Assembly (NCBI RefSeq): GCF_037190085.1
Contig: NZ_JBBCJO010000012.1
Coordinates: 620,001-684,000 of the forward strand
DNA: 64,000 nt
Direction of reading: 5' to 3'
Source of the DNA: Gemmatimonas aurantiaca
Lineage (GTDB): Bacteria > Gemmatimonadota > Gemmatimonadetes > Gemmatimonadales > Gemmatimonadaceae
The position numbers and the translations under genes are program-made. Positions 34,408 to 43,149 of the stretch are shown here, in pieces. How positions within the stretch are numbered: the stretch's first letter is position 1; every line of letters begins with the position of its first letter. The notes under the pieces were generated by a model. That model searched no databases, had not been told where the DNA came from, and worked only from the letters and a program-made list of their open reading frames with translations.

Positions 34408-35483
34408 CTCGCACCTTGCATTTTCAGCGACTTCAGAAGCCTCGGCAATTTCAGCCACGAATTGGACGTGTCGTCCGTGGAATCGGTGCGGCATGTTGTG
34501 TGATCGGCCTGGGCGCCGGTGCGTCGCTTGCCGCACAACCGGCCGCGCCTTCGAAACCCGCAACGAAATCGACCGCGAAACCCGCCGCGCAGCCGCAGAA
34601 CGAGCACGCCTATTCCACCGCCGGTTCGTCGGCCGCGGCACGCGCGCTGGCGGGCAAGCCGGCGCCGGTGTGGCCCGTGCCCGGTCCTACACCGCTGCCG
34701 GGCAGTGTGCTGCCAGCCAAGCGCATCGTCGCGTACTACGGCAATCCGTTCTCCAAACGCATGGGCGTGCTGGGCGAGTATCCCAAGGAGGAGATGCTGG
34801 CCCGTCTCGATCGGGAAGTCGCCGCCTGGACACGCGCCGATCCCTCCACACCGGTGCAGCCTGCGTTGCATCTCATCACGACCGTGGCGCAGGGGGATTC
34901 GGGCAAGGACGGCCGGTATCGCATGCGGCACGGCGATGCACTCACGGAGCGGGTGTACGGATGGGCCAAAGAGAAGAACGCCCTGCTCTTCCTGGATGTG
35001 CAGGTGGGGTTGAGCACCATCCAGCAGGAGTTCCCGCGTCTCGAGCCATTTCTCTCGCGGCCCGATGTGCACTTCGGCATGGACCCCGAGTTCTCCATGA
35101 AGGACGGCACGCGGCCCGGCAAGAAGATCGGCACGTACGACGCCGCCGATGTGAACTGGGTGATCGATCAGCTCGCGCGCATCGTCACGGAGCACAAACT
35201 GCCGCCGAAGATCCTCGTGGTGCATCGCTTCACGCGCCCGATGCTCACCAACGCGGATAGAATCAAACGCGATCCGCGCGTGCAGGTCGTGATTCACATG
35301 GACGGCTGGGGTCCGCCAAGCCTCAAGCGCGACTCGTACGCGGCCTATGTGTATGCCGAACCGGTGCAGTTCACGGGATTCAAGCTGTTCTACAAGAACG
35401 ACACGCGGTACGGCGGCCCGATGATGACGCCGGCGCAGTTGTTGGCGCTGACACCGAAGCCGCTCTACATCCAGTACCAGTGA
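34404..35483 (+). CDS. Secreted protein of unknown function, co-translated with sppA
   Basis: 359 residues: an Arg-rich head and hydrophobic segment (about 21-43) ending A-A-Q as a signal peptide, a Lys/Pro/Ala linker (about 45-95), then a 250-residue alpha/beta domain beginning PAKRIVAYYGNPFS with barrel-like strands (ALHLITTVAQGD, ALLFLDVQVG, VHFGMDPEFS, KILVVHRFTR, VQVVIHMDGWG, FKLFYKND). The acidic residues at several strand ends (DVQ, MDPE, MDG) suggest an enzyme-like barrel such as a glycoside hydrolase, but I cannot name a family. It starts at GTG 34404, overlapping the sppA stop by four bases. Confidence 0.7.
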   Translation: MTRTLHFQRLQKPRQFQPRIGRVVRGIGAACCVIGLGAGASLAAQPAAPSKPATKSTAKPAAQPQNEHAYSTAGSSAAARALAGKPAPVWPVPGPTPLPGSVLPAKRIVAYYGNPFSKRMGVLGEYPKEEMLARLDREVAAWTRADPSTPVQPALHLITTVAQGDSGKDGRYRMRHGDALTERVYGWAKEKNALLFLDVQVGLSTIQQEFPRLEPFLSRPDVHFGMDPEFSMKDGTRPGKKIGTYDAADVNWVIDQLARIVTEHKLPPKILVVHRFTRPMLTNADRIKRDPRVQVVIHMDGWGPPSLKRDSYAAYVYAEPVQFTGFKLFYKNDTRYGGPMMTPAQLLALTPKPLYIQYQ

Positions 35484-35502
35484 TCGGATTGCCGGTGGGT
35501 GC

Positions 35503-35519
35503 GGGGCGAACGTCGCCCC
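35503..35519. terminator. Shared hairpin between converging genes
   Basis: GGGGCGA-ACG-TCGCCCC, a perfect 7-bp stem, fills the 37-base gap between the secreted-protein gene and the TonB-receptor gene, ending one base before the latter's stop. There is no T-run. Confidence 0.5.
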
Positions 35520-35520
35520 G

Positions 35521-37773
35521 TCACTCCCACCGCACCTGCATCGTCACCGTCACGCGCCTCGGCAAGCCCGGTTCGAAATAGCGGTTCCGCGTCGCATTCA
35601 CGACCAGTGAACCCGCGTAATGCCGATCGAAGAGATTGTCGACGCCGAGTGTGGGTGACAGACGCAGACGCGTGAGGCCGCCGCGGGCGGAAGTCGGTAC
35701 GTCGTAGCCCGCCCGCAGATTCCACACGGCATAACCCGACGCGTACACGGTGGCGGCGTCGGTGGCGCTGGCCCGCGATGCCGCGGTGAGTTCGATGACG
35801 CTCCACAGCCCCGCCATCCGCGCGGTCGCGAACGATTGCCAGTAGTGCTCCGGCACACCGGGGATGGGCTTGCCCGCGTATGACACCGTTCCCACATCGT
35901 ACCGGTCGAAACGGAAGCGCGACCACGTGTAGGCGCCCCCCACGTCGAACCGGCTGCCGGCGAATCGCACACTGGTTTCGGCGCCCCGACGCGATGTGCG
36001 TCCGGCATTGCGATACGCGCGACGGCCGACCTGATTGGGCACGTCGAAGGGCACCAGTTCGTCGCGCACCGTGGCCTGGAACACCGCCGCCTCGAGACGC
36101 ACACGCCCCGCGAACACGCCTTGTGTGCCCAGCTCCACCGTGCGCGTCCGCTGTGGATCGAGCGTGACGTTCAGACCGGCGGCACCATCCTCCTGATTGG
36201 TGAGTTCGGTGACCGTGGGCGTCTCGAACGCCGACGACAGATTGGCATAGAGACTCCACAGCGGCCGCGCGCGCCAGGTCAGTCCGACCATGGGACTGGC
36301 TGCCCGCAGCGTGCGTTCGCCCGAATCGTCGGCGTTGGTGGCCGTGATGAATCGATCGTGCACGCGGAACCGCACCACATCCGCGCGCAGGGCCGCGCTC
36401 ACGAACAGACCGTGCGGCGCTTCCATTTCGGCGCGCGCATAACTGCCCACACTGCCGGCCCGCTCCTGCTGATCCAGTCGCACCGCTCCCCGCTCCACAC
36501 GCGCGGGGCATCGCGCGGAGAGCGGTGCGGTGGGCGCGAGATCGACACAGTTCTCGTAGTTGTAACGATCGTCCACCTGTCGCTGGGCGTCGATCCCCAC
36601 GCCCATGCGCAGCGGCCACGGCGTGGCCTCCGTGCGCCAGTTGCCGTGCAGACTGCCACCCAGCACGGCGCGATCCACCGCCACGATGGCAAACGGCAGC
36701 GGATTGTCGAGCGTGCGGGTGCCAGCGAAGAGTGCACCACGCACGCCGCCGTTCCGACCGTCATCACCGAAGGGCCGATCGGCGATGAATGCCACCTGTG
36801 TCTGCCGGGCGGCCTTGCGGGACTGCTTCGTGATGTTGAGCGAATCGGGAAGCCGCGGATCGTGTGCAAGCTCCGCCGCGGTCAGGGCGCCGGTGTTTTC
36901 GGCCCGCGGCGCCTCGTAGCGGGTGCCCTGCACTTCGAGCGTGGTCCCTTTGACGGTGGCCAGTCCACGTACGAACGCACTGGTGGCATCGAGACGTGAC
37001 CAGGCTCGTGGTCCATTGCCGGACGTGCGGGTGAACGCCCCGAGCCACTGGGGGTCGCGCCAGGCGCCCTCGTGATCGTCCACGCGTCCCGACAGCGTCA
37101 CATTCGCGCGCCGCAGTCCGCCGCCATCCCAGAAACGGGCGTCCATGCCGAATGGCGCACGCGCCGGCGCGCGCGAGCGCATGTCGATGACACCACCGGC
37201 CGCATTGCCATAGAGCGCCGCGGCGGTTCCGCGCACGATGTCCACCCGATCGATGGTCTCGAGGTCGAGCCAGTCCACCGGCGTCTGTCCATCGGGCAAC
37301 GACAGTGGCACGCCATCCCGCAGCACCCGCACGCCACGCACCCCGAAGGCCGAGCGCGCGCCGAATCCGCGGACGGCAATGCGGGGATCCTGGGAGGGAT
37401 TGGCACGGTCCTGCACCTGCACGCCCGGTACCCCCAGCAGCAGATCACCCACGCCCGTGCGACGCTGTGCCGGACGCGCACTCAGCGGTGCCGACGTCAG
37501 CGCAAAAGGCAGTTCGAACGGCGAACGCGCATCGTCCCGGGTCACCGACACCCGCACCGACTGCAGACTCTGCACCCGCGCGGAATCCTCGCGTACGACG
37601 GTATCGCGCTGCTGGGCGAACAGATCCCGCGGCAGGCCGGCCAGCAGGACGCCAGCCAACGCCAAGGACCAGGCGGCCGCGACACACCGGGATCGACGCA
37701 TGGACCGATGCATGGACCGATGCATGGATCGACGCGGCGCGCGAGTGATCGAAGGGGAGGAAATGGAGGGCAC
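35521..37773 (-). CDS. TonB-dependent outer-membrane receptor
   Basis: About 750 residues with a signal peptide (core about 31-52, FAQQ cleavage), a plug domain (about 85-215; GVPGVQVQDRANPSQDPRIAVRG is shortened here, and LYGNAAGGVIDM closes the plug) and a 22-strand-type barrel ending in aromatic-alternating strands and a final Trp-Glu. Barrel hallmark: VDNLFDRHYAG near the C-terminus, common in siderophore, metal and vitamin receptors. The ligand is unknown. The start lies in a 12-bp tandem repeat encoding Met-His-Arg-Ser, so several ATGs (37773, 37725, 37713, 37701) could serve; the last is nearest the signal peptide. A terminal Phe is lacking. Confidence 0.9.
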   Translation of the reverse strand: MPSISSPSITRAPRRSMHRSMHRSMRRSRCVAAAWSLALAGVLLAGLPRDLFAQQRDTVVREDSARVQSLQSVRVSVTRDDARSPFELPFALTSAPLSARPAQRRTGVGDLLLGVPGVQVQDRANPSQDPRIAVRGFGARSAFGVRGVRVLRDGVPLSLPDGQTPVDWLDLETIDRVDIVRGTAAALYGNAAGGVIDMRSRAPARAPFGMDARFWDGGGLRRANVTLSGRVDDHEGAWRDPQWLGAFTRTSGNGPRAWSRLDATSAFVRGLATVKGTTLEVQGTRYEAPRAENTGALTAAELAHDPRLPDSLNITKQSRKAARQTQVAFIADRPFGDDGRNGGVRGALFAGTRTLDNPLPFAIVAVDRAVLGGSLHGNWRTEATPWPLRMGVGIDAQRQVDDRYNYENCVDLAPTAPLSARCPARVERGAVRLDQQERAGSVGSYARAEMEAPHGLFVSAALRADVVRFRVHDRFITATNADDSGERTLRAASPMVGLTWRARPLWSLYANLSSAFETPTVTELTNQEDGAAGLNVTLDPQRTRTVELGTQGVFAGRVRLEAAVFQATVRDELVPFDVPNQVGRRAYRNAGRTSRRGAETSVRFAGSRFDVGGAYTWSRFRFDRYDVGTVSYAGKPIPGVPEHYWQSFATARMAGLWSVIELTAASRASATDAATVYASGYAVWNLRAGYDVPTSARGGLTRLRLSPTLGVDNLFDRHYAGSLVVNATRNRYFEPGLPRRVTVTMQVRWE
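37691..37738. repeat. Four 12-bp units at the receptor gene start
   Basis: Units GATCGACGCATG, GACCGATGCATG (twice) and GATCGACGCGGC are contiguous and in frame. Read on the minus strand they encode S-M-H-R-S-M-H-R-S-M-R and so supply three alternative ATG start codons before the signal peptide. Confidence 0.8.
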
Positions 37774-37839
37774 GCTGCGATCTACCGCACCGTACCACGA
37801 TGCGGAACCCTGCTCCCGCCGGTGAGGCGTTACCGTCGC

Positions 37840-38598
37840 CTACGGTCCACGATCGACGCAGGCCGCCCGGCGATCGCTGGCGCTGTCGTCGAACAGCTCG
37901 CCCGTGCGCGAGCAGATCACCCCGGTGCTGCTGTCCCGCACCGAGAGAAACCAGTGATAGGATGTCGCATTCGAGGCGACCACCACCTGACGCGGTCCGA
38001 GCTTCATGCCACGATCTTCCAGCTCATTCCAGGTGGCATAGCGCTGATTGAGCGTGCGGAACGTGGACTGCTGCTGGTGTACGGTCGCGAGCGTCGCCGT
38101 GATGGCCGACTTGCTGCGCTCCACCGTCATGCCACCACGCACACGCACGGAACCGATGCCCAGGGTCAGCAACACGAAGGCCACGATGAGACTGGTGACC
38201 AGAATGTTGTCCTGCCGTTCGCGGGCGGCGCCGGCAACACCAGGACGGGCATTGGCAGCCCGGGCATCACGCGCGCCACGCGATGTCGGACGTGGAGGTG
38301 CGCTTGCCGTTGCCGCAGTGGTTGCCGCGGACGTTGCCGCACCGCCCGCGCTCCGGAACGACGCGGAAGGCATGCTGAATGCGCTTGCGCCCGGAATGAG
38401 CGGACTGGGGCGCGCCGCCGCCGCACGCGCGGACGTCGTCATGTTCGCCGTCGCCAATGACCGACCGGCGCCCGTCTTCGGGGCTGGCTCGGAGCGCGAA
38501 GCCTCGCGCGGGTCGGGTGTCGCTCCCAATGGGCGCTGCGCCGCGACGAATTTCGTCGCGGCCAGCGTGGAGGGGCGACGCTTGGGCGTGGAAGACAT
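37840..38598 (-). CDS. Pilin-like membrane protein with long disordered cytoplasmic head
   Basis: 252 residues. The first 125 are Ala/Pro/Ser/Arg-rich and certainly disordered. A membrane helix (about 130-150; NILVTSLIVAFVLLTLGIG) is followed by a region spaced like a type IV pilin: ATLATVHQQQSTFRTLNQRYATW, matching the helix and N-x-x-Y-x-T segment of pilins, then a beta-rich part with two Cys (VICSR and AACVD) as in the D-region. It has no Gly-Phe-x-x-x-Glu processing site. A role in surface display or pilus assembly is inference only. The next gene downstream, 66 bases later, is the TonB receptor. Confidence 0.6.
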   Translation of the reverse strand: MSSTPKRRPSTLAATKFVAAQRPLGATPDPREASRSEPAPKTGAGRSLATANMTTSARAAAARPSPLIPGASAFSMPSASFRSAGGAATSAATTAATASAPPRPTSRGARDARAANARPGVAGAARERQDNILVTSLIVAFVLLTLGIGSVRVRGGMTVERSKSAITATLATVHQQQSTFRTLNQRYATWNELEDRGMKLGPRQVVVASNATSYHWFLSVRDSSTGVICSRTGELFDDSASDRRAACVDRGP

Positions 38599-38674
38599 GC
38601 GTACATGCTAGGAGCATCGGCAGGCAATGGGCATAGCCAGCATGGCACGCCTGTCACCCAGCGGGAAAAGGTGC

Positions 38675-38701
38675 GAACTTTCTCCGGATGAGCCGTTCGA
38701 C
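38675..38701 (+). promoter_or_regulatory. Possible ECF-type promoter before the persulfide dioxygenase gene
   Basis: GAACTT, 16 bases, then TCGAC resembles the GAACTT/TCTGA architecture of extracytoplasmic-function sigma promoters, 26 bases before the ATG at 38727. The -10 half is a weak match, so this is tentative. Confidence 0.3.
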
Positions 38702-38726
38702 ACCTCTCCTTGCATAGACGCTTCGC

Positions 38727-40229
38727 ATGTTCTTTCGTCAGTTCTATGACACGGCGCTCGCCCAGGCGAGCTACCTGATCGGCTGTCAGGCGACGGGTGA
38801 AGCCATCGTGGTCGACCCGTTGCGGGACATCGCGGCCTATCTCGATGTGGCGCAGTCCGAGGGGCTGCGCATCACGCACATCACCGAAACGCACATTCAC
38901 GCCGACTTCGTGTCGGGTGCCCGCGAACTGCATGCGGCCACCGGCGCGCAGCTCTTTCTGTCCGCCGAAGGCGGTCACGACTGGCAGTACGGCTACGCCG
39001 CCGCCGATGGCGCCACGTTGCTCCGCGATGGCGCCGGGATCATGGTGGGCAACATCCGTCTGGACGTGATGCACACGCCCGGACACACGCCCGAACATCT
39101 GTCGTTCATCGTCACCGACACGCCGCGGGCCGCGGGCGCGATGGGCATTCTCACGGGCGATTTCGTGTTCGTGGGTGATGTCGGCCGGCCGGATCTGCTG
39201 GAGCGCGCCGCGAAGGTGGCCAACACGATGGAAGCGGGCGCCCGCACCCTCTTCCGTTCCCTGGCGCGTTTTCGCGCCCTTCCCGACCATCTGCAGGTCT
39301 GGCCCGGTCACGGGGCCGGTTCTGCGTGCGGCAAGGCCCTCGGCGCCGTGCCCTCCAGCACGGTGGGCTACGAGAAGCTCGCGAACTGGGGTGTCGCCGC
39401 AACGGACGAAGAGACGTTCGTGGAACAGGTGCTCGCCGGACAGCCCGAACCGCCACGCTATTTCGCGGACATGAAACGCATCAACCGCGATGGCCCGGCG
39501 CTGCTGACCACCCGGATGCCGTTCACGGTGCTCCAGGTGGACGAGGTGCTCGATCGGCTTGCCGACCGCACCGATACCTGGGTCATCGACATGCGACCCG
39601 CCGCCGCGTTTGCCGCCGCGCATGTCCCGGGCACCCTCTCCGTGCCACGCAATCGTTCGTTCAGCACCTGGGTGGGATCACTCATTCCCATCGACCGCGA
39701 GATCATCCTGCTGTCGGGCATGGAGCAGTCCACCGAGCCGTCCGCCTCATCCACGGCACCGGTGGATGTTCCCGACGATCTCCTGCAGGCGATGCACGAT
39801 CTGACGGCCATCGGATACGATCGCCTGCGCGGATGGAGCCGAGCCACCGACGTCCTCGCCACCTGGCAGCAGCGGGGCCAGGCGCCGGCGCACATTCCGC
39901 AGATCACGGCCGCGCAGTTCGCCGCCGCGCGACTCGCCGCACAGCCGGAGCCCATCATCGACGTGCGCGGACTGTCGGAGTGGGATGCCGGTCATATTCC
40001 CGACGCGCGGCACATCCCCCTGGGCAACCTGCCCGAGGCGATGGCCGATCTGCCGGCGGGCCCGTTCGTCGTACAGTGCCAGTCGGGAACCCGTTCGGCG
40101 ATCGCCACCAGCCTGCTGCACCGCGCCGGTCGTACCGACGCGGTGAATCTCACGGGCGGGTATCAGGCGTGGCGCAGCGCGGGATTCGCCCCGGCCGCAT
40201 TACCCACCCCCGACGCGGTCAGTCGATAG
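38727..40229 (+). CDS. Persulfide dioxygenase-rhodanese fusion
   Basis: 500 residues. The N-terminal metallo-beta-lactamase domain (about 1-240) has THIHADFVSGA, HTPGHTPEH and the GDFVFVGDVGRPDL loop of ETHE1-like persulfide dioxygenases, which oxidise glutathione or other low-molecular-weight persulfides to sulfite. Two rhodanese domains follow (about 265-375 and 390-490). The second has an active-site loop CQSGTRSA with the catalytic Cys; in the first the equivalent stretch reads LLSGMEQ without Cys, so it is probably structural. The fusion couples persulfide handling with sulfur transfer. The thiol cofactor is unknown, but a bacilliredoxin-type fusion is encoded at 54351-55133. Confidence 0.88.
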   Translation: MFFRQFYDTALAQASYLIGCQATGEAIVVDPLRDIAAYLDVAQSEGLRITHITETHIHADFVSGARELHAATGAQLFLSAEGGHDWQYGYAAADGATLLRDGAGIMVGNIRLDVMHTPGHTPEHLSFIVTDTPRAAGAMGILTGDFVFVGDVGRPDLLERAAKVANTMEAGARTLFRSLARFRALPDHLQVWPGHGAGSACGKALGAVPSSTVGYEKLANWGVAATDEETFVEQVLAGQPEPPRYFADMKRINRDGPALLTTRMPFTVLQVDEVLDRLADRTDTWVIDMRPAAAFAAAHVPGTLSVPRNRSFSTWVGSLIPIDREIILLSGMEQSTEPSASSTAPVDVPDDLLQAMHDLTAIGYDRLRGWSRATDVLATWQQRGQAPAHIPQITAAQFAAARLAAQPEPIIDVRGLSEWDAGHIPDARHIPLGNLPEAMADLPAGPFVVQCQSGTRSAIATSLLHRAGRTDAVNLTGGYQAWRSAGFAPAALPTPDAVSR

Positions 40230-40245
40230 CCGTCAGTCGATAGCC
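40218..40245. repeat. 14-bp tandem duplication across two convergent stop codons
   Basis: GTCAGTCGATAGCC occurs twice without a gap. The first copy contains the TAG of the dioxygenase gene (40227-40229) and the second contains the stop of the convergent regulator gene (40233-40235, minus strand). Confidence 0.8.
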
Positions 40246-40751
40246 AACTGACGGGTGAGCAGCGTGCCGGCCGCGGCGCGCTGCTCGGCTGTTCCCACCC
40301 GCAGCAGGTCCACGGTGGCGAGCATCTCGTGCATGCGGCCGTCCCGCTGCACCACACGTGTCATGCCGCTGAACAGCGGCGTCAACGACTCCGCGCGGCT
40401 CGGCCCGCCTTCCATCGGCCACACGAGCTGTGGACCGGCGTTCTCTCCCAGAGCAGCCACGAGGGCGGGGTGTGCCCCCGCGGTCGGCAGTCCCGCGCGC
40501 TCCGGCCCGTGCACCGGCGGAAAAGCGTACCGCAGCCCGTGCACGAGAAACTCATGCAGGGCCGCCTTGTTGACCGTGCGCGACCCGCTGCCACAGATCC
40601 CCGCATGCTGGAGACGCGCCACCGCGCGATGCACCGCGCTGGTACTGGTGGCCAGTGCGTTCGCCAGCGGCTCGTAGCGGTCTTCGGGGATGAGAATCAG
40701 ACGCAGGGCAACGGCGACGTCGAAGGGACGCAGCGAGGGCTGGGAGGGCAC
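40233..40751 (-). CDS. Winged-helix-type putative transcriptional regulator
   Basis: 172 residues. The N-terminal 60 form a helix-turn-helix (EPLANALATSTSAVHRAVARLQHAGI) in which the T-S-T-S-A-V-H-R segment fits a recognition helix, as in IclR/MarR-like winged helices. The remainder is less clear, with a Pro/Gly-rich loop (FPPVHGPERAGLPTAG) and a helical C-terminus. It converges on the persulfide dioxygenase gene with only three bases between stops. The leader region carries a 16-bp perfect palindrome (40897-40912) about 145 bases upstream, which could be its own operator. Confidence 0.6.
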   Translation of the reverse strand: MPSQPSLRPFDVAVALRLILIPEDRYEPLANALATSTSAVHRAVARLQHAGICGSGSRTVNKAALHEFLVHGLRYAFPPVHGPERAGLPTAGAHPALVAALGENAGPQLVWPMEGGPSRAESLTPLFSGMTRVVQRDGRMHEMLATVDLLRVGTAEQRAAAGTLLTRQLAID

Positions 40752-40896
40752 AGACAGTTCGGGCTGGGTGGAACCGCGAGTCAGAGACGGGTGAGTTGAG
40801 GGGGAGTCTAGTCTTTCGTCCCTTTTTCACACGGTCCGAAGACCGAGTCATCCGTCCCTCACTGCACACGACTCACAACATATAATAACCTGAAAA

Positions 40897-40912
40897 CGTA
40901 TTCCGGAATACG
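40897..40912. promoter_or_regulatory. Perfect 16-bp palindrome, candidate operator
   Basis: CGTATTCC followed by GGAATACG. It lies beside an unusually AT-rich stretch (40876-40896) that contains TATAAT on the plus strand and TATTAT on the minus strand. No plus-strand gene follows, so the promoter, if real, drives the winged-helix gene on the minus strand. Confidence 0.5.
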
Positions 40913-40917
40913 GCTTG

Positions 40918-40958
40918 TCACCTGCGCGTTAAGCAAGGCTTAAGCTCCGCGCAGGTGA
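40918..40958 (-). terminator. Long hairpin downstream of the M1 peptidase gene
   Basis: TCACCTGCGCG pairs with CGCGCAGGTGA (11 bp), and inside it TTAAGC pairs with GCTTAA around AAG, with a four-base bulge. It lies 22 bases after the peptidase stop on the minus strand. A T-run is missing, so an mRNA-stabilising or Rho-dependent role is also possible. Confidence 0.55.
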
Positions 40959-40979
40959 CCGGGCCGCAGGGCCGCCGTC

Positions 40980-43013
40980 TCAGGGCTGGATGGGCGGCGT
41001 GCCCCAGACGTTGTTCTTCCGATCGATGTCCACCAGACGGGCGTCCGGATCGAGCTCGATGCGGGCCACCTGCTTCTTCACGAAGCGGTAGGTGCGCACA
41101 TAGCGGCGGGTGTTCGTGCTCCACACCTCGGCGGGGTAGTCGAACTCCTGCGCCGTGCCATCGGTGAATGTGAACCGGGCACGGAGGGGCAGCACGCCCC
41201 GTTCCCGGTTGCCGTAGATCACCCCGACGAACGTCGTGTCGCCCTTGGTCTGCGTGACCACACTGTCCACGCTCTGATCGTAGCGGGCATTCTCCACGAA
41301 CCAGGCCCGCCAGAACCAGTCGAGCCGCCGGCCGCCCACGTCCTCCATGGCGCGGAAGAAATCGGCCGGCGTGGGATGCTTGTAGGCCCACCGCGCCGTG
41401 TACACACGGAAGGCGTCGTCGAACGCGGCGGGGCCGAGGATCTCCTGTCGCAGCAACTGCAGCCCCACACTCGGCTTCACGTACGCCGCCTCGCCCAGCA
41501 GACGCGGATCGATGCGATCCGGGTTGATGTTCACCGGCTTGTCCACGCCGGCCGTCATGTACTGCTCCACCAACCGGCGCTCCTCGGCCGCGCGCGCCAT
41601 CTGATCGCCCTTCTCCGGATACCGGCGCCCTTCGGAGAACGTGTTGATGAACGTATTGAAGCCTTCGTCCTGCCACATGTAGACACGTTCGTTGCTGCCC
41701 ACGATCATGGGGAACCACATGTGGCCGATCTCGTGCGTGATCACGTTGTACAGGTCGTACACATCACGGCTCTTGTTCTCCATCGCGATCATCGGATACT
41801 CCATGCCGCTGATGGGACCTTCCACGGCCGAGATGTGCGGCCATGGGTAGGGGAACCACCGTTCGGAGTATTCCATGATGGACATGCGTGACTGATCGGC
41901 CGCATCGTACCAGTTCACCGCGGCCGACGGGCGATAGTACGCATAGGCCATGATGCCCTTCCAGCTCGATGCATCCCACTGGAAGTCGGGCGACGCGGCC
42001 CACACGGCATCACGCACATTCTTCGCGAGGAAACGCCAGGTCATCGTGCCCGTGGTGCGCGGCCGTGCGGTGCCCTTTTCCAATTCCTCCGCCGTGATGA
42101 GACGGATGACCGTGTCCGACTTCGCGGCGAGCGCGTGTCGGGCGATCTGCGTGGGCGTGAGCACCTCACGCGGATTCTGCAGGGCGCCGGTGGCCGCCAC
42201 CGTGTATCCAGACGGCACGGTGACCGAAAGGTCGAAGTCCCCGTACTCGAGATAGAACTCACCCTGTCCAAGATAGGGTTCGATGTTCCAGCCGCGGACG
42301 TCATCGTACACCGCCACGCGCGGATACCACTGCGCGATCTCGTAGAGCGCGCCATCACGGCCCATGCGATCGGCACCGTGCTCGGGCACGACGAACGTCC
42401 ACGCGGCCTCGATGGTGGCCGTGCGTCCGGGAGCGAGCGGTTCCGCGAGATCCACCTTCATCATCGTTTCGTTCGGACGACGGGCGAGATCGACCTTGCG
42501 TACCGCAGCACCGCCCGCACGCGCCGGCAACACCTGCGCCAGTTGCGTGAAGGTGTAGCCGCCATCGAATCCGCGCGCCCCGAAGCGGGAATTCTCGGGG
42601 AAGATGAACGAATTGAGCGAGTTGTTGCGGAATGCGTTCTGCTCCACCTGCAGCCAGAGGAACCGCAGCGTGTCCGGCGACCGGTTGGCATACCGCAGCA
42701 CCATGCTGCCGCGCAGCGTGCGGGCGGCGGTGTCGAGCGTGGCGCGCAGCGTGTAGTCGGCGCGGTTCTGCCAGTAGCGGGCGCCAGGTGCGCCACTGCC
42801 CGAGCGCATCTCGTTGGCGGTGGGCAGCAGGAGGGGCGCGAAGATGGACGTATCGGCGACGGCACGCGGCCGCGCATCCTGCGCCGACAGATCACCGGGG
42901 ACCGTGGCAAGGATCGTGGCACCGAGCAGCAGGGCGGCGATGGTGGCGGGTCGCGGAACGTGATGCGGAAAGTGCTGCGGGAGACGACGCATGGCACATT
43001 GGGAAGAAGACAT
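40980..43013 (-). CDS. Secreted M1-family metallopeptidase (paralogue 1)
   Basis: About 677 residues: signal peptide (ending LSAQ, about residue 45), beta-sandwich domains, and a thermolysin-like catalytic domain with HEIGH (about 426-430) and the third zinc ligand Glu 19 residues after the second His in WQDEGFN. Upstream, the substrate-recognition segment GMEYPMIAMEN replaces the G-x-M-E-N of aminopeptidases. It resembles Gemmatimonas-type M1 peptidases rather than classical PepN (no long C-terminal helical domain). Probably an exported aminopeptidase. The ATG at 43013 is preferred; 42992 is also possible. Confidence 0.9.
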   Translation of the reverse strand: MSSSQCAMRRLPQHFPHHVPRPATIAALLLGATILATVPGDLSAQDARPRAVADTSIFAPLLLPTANEMRSGSGAPGARYWQNRADYTLRATLDTAARTLRGSMVLRYANRSPDTLRFLWLQVEQNAFRNNSLNSFIFPENSRFGARGFDGGYTFTQLAQVLPARAGGAAVRKVDLARRPNETMMKVDLAEPLAPGRTATIEAAWTFVVPEHGADRMGRDGALYEIAQWYPRVAVYDDVRGWNIEPYLGQGEFYLEYGDFDLSVTVPSGYTVAATGALQNPREVLTPTQIARHALAAKSDTVIRLITAEELEKGTARPRTTGTMTWRFLAKNVRDAVWAASPDFQWDASSWKGIMAYAYYRPSAAVNWYDAADQSRMSIMEYSERWFPYPWPHISAVEGPISGMEYPMIAMENKSRDVYDLYNVITHEIGHMWFPMIVGSNERVYMWQDEGFNTFINTFSEGRRYPEKGDQMARAAEERRLVEQYMTAGVDKPVNINPDRIDPRLLGEAAYVKPSVGLQLLRQEILGPAAFDDAFRVYTARWAYKHPTPADFFRAMEDVGGRRLDWFWRAWFVENARYDQSVDSVVTQTKGDTTFVGVIYGNRERGVLPLRARFTFTDGTAQEFDYPAEVWSTNTRRYVRTYRFVKKQVARIELDPDARLVDIDRKNNVWGTPPIQP

Positions 43014-43149
43014 GACTGCGCACCGCCGGCCGGGCGGCCGCAGGAAGAAATGTAGACGGCCCAAGGTGAATGGCAGCTAAACGACGGGCCACCGACGCGG
43101 GCGTGGGCGGTCACTGGCGTGCCAGGTCCACGGCTTTCAGCTTTCAGGG

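Noticed and set aside
40882..40887. TATAAT on the plus strand as a promoter
   Set aside because: No plus-strand gene follows, since the next genes are on the minus strand; retained only as part of the AT-rich region.
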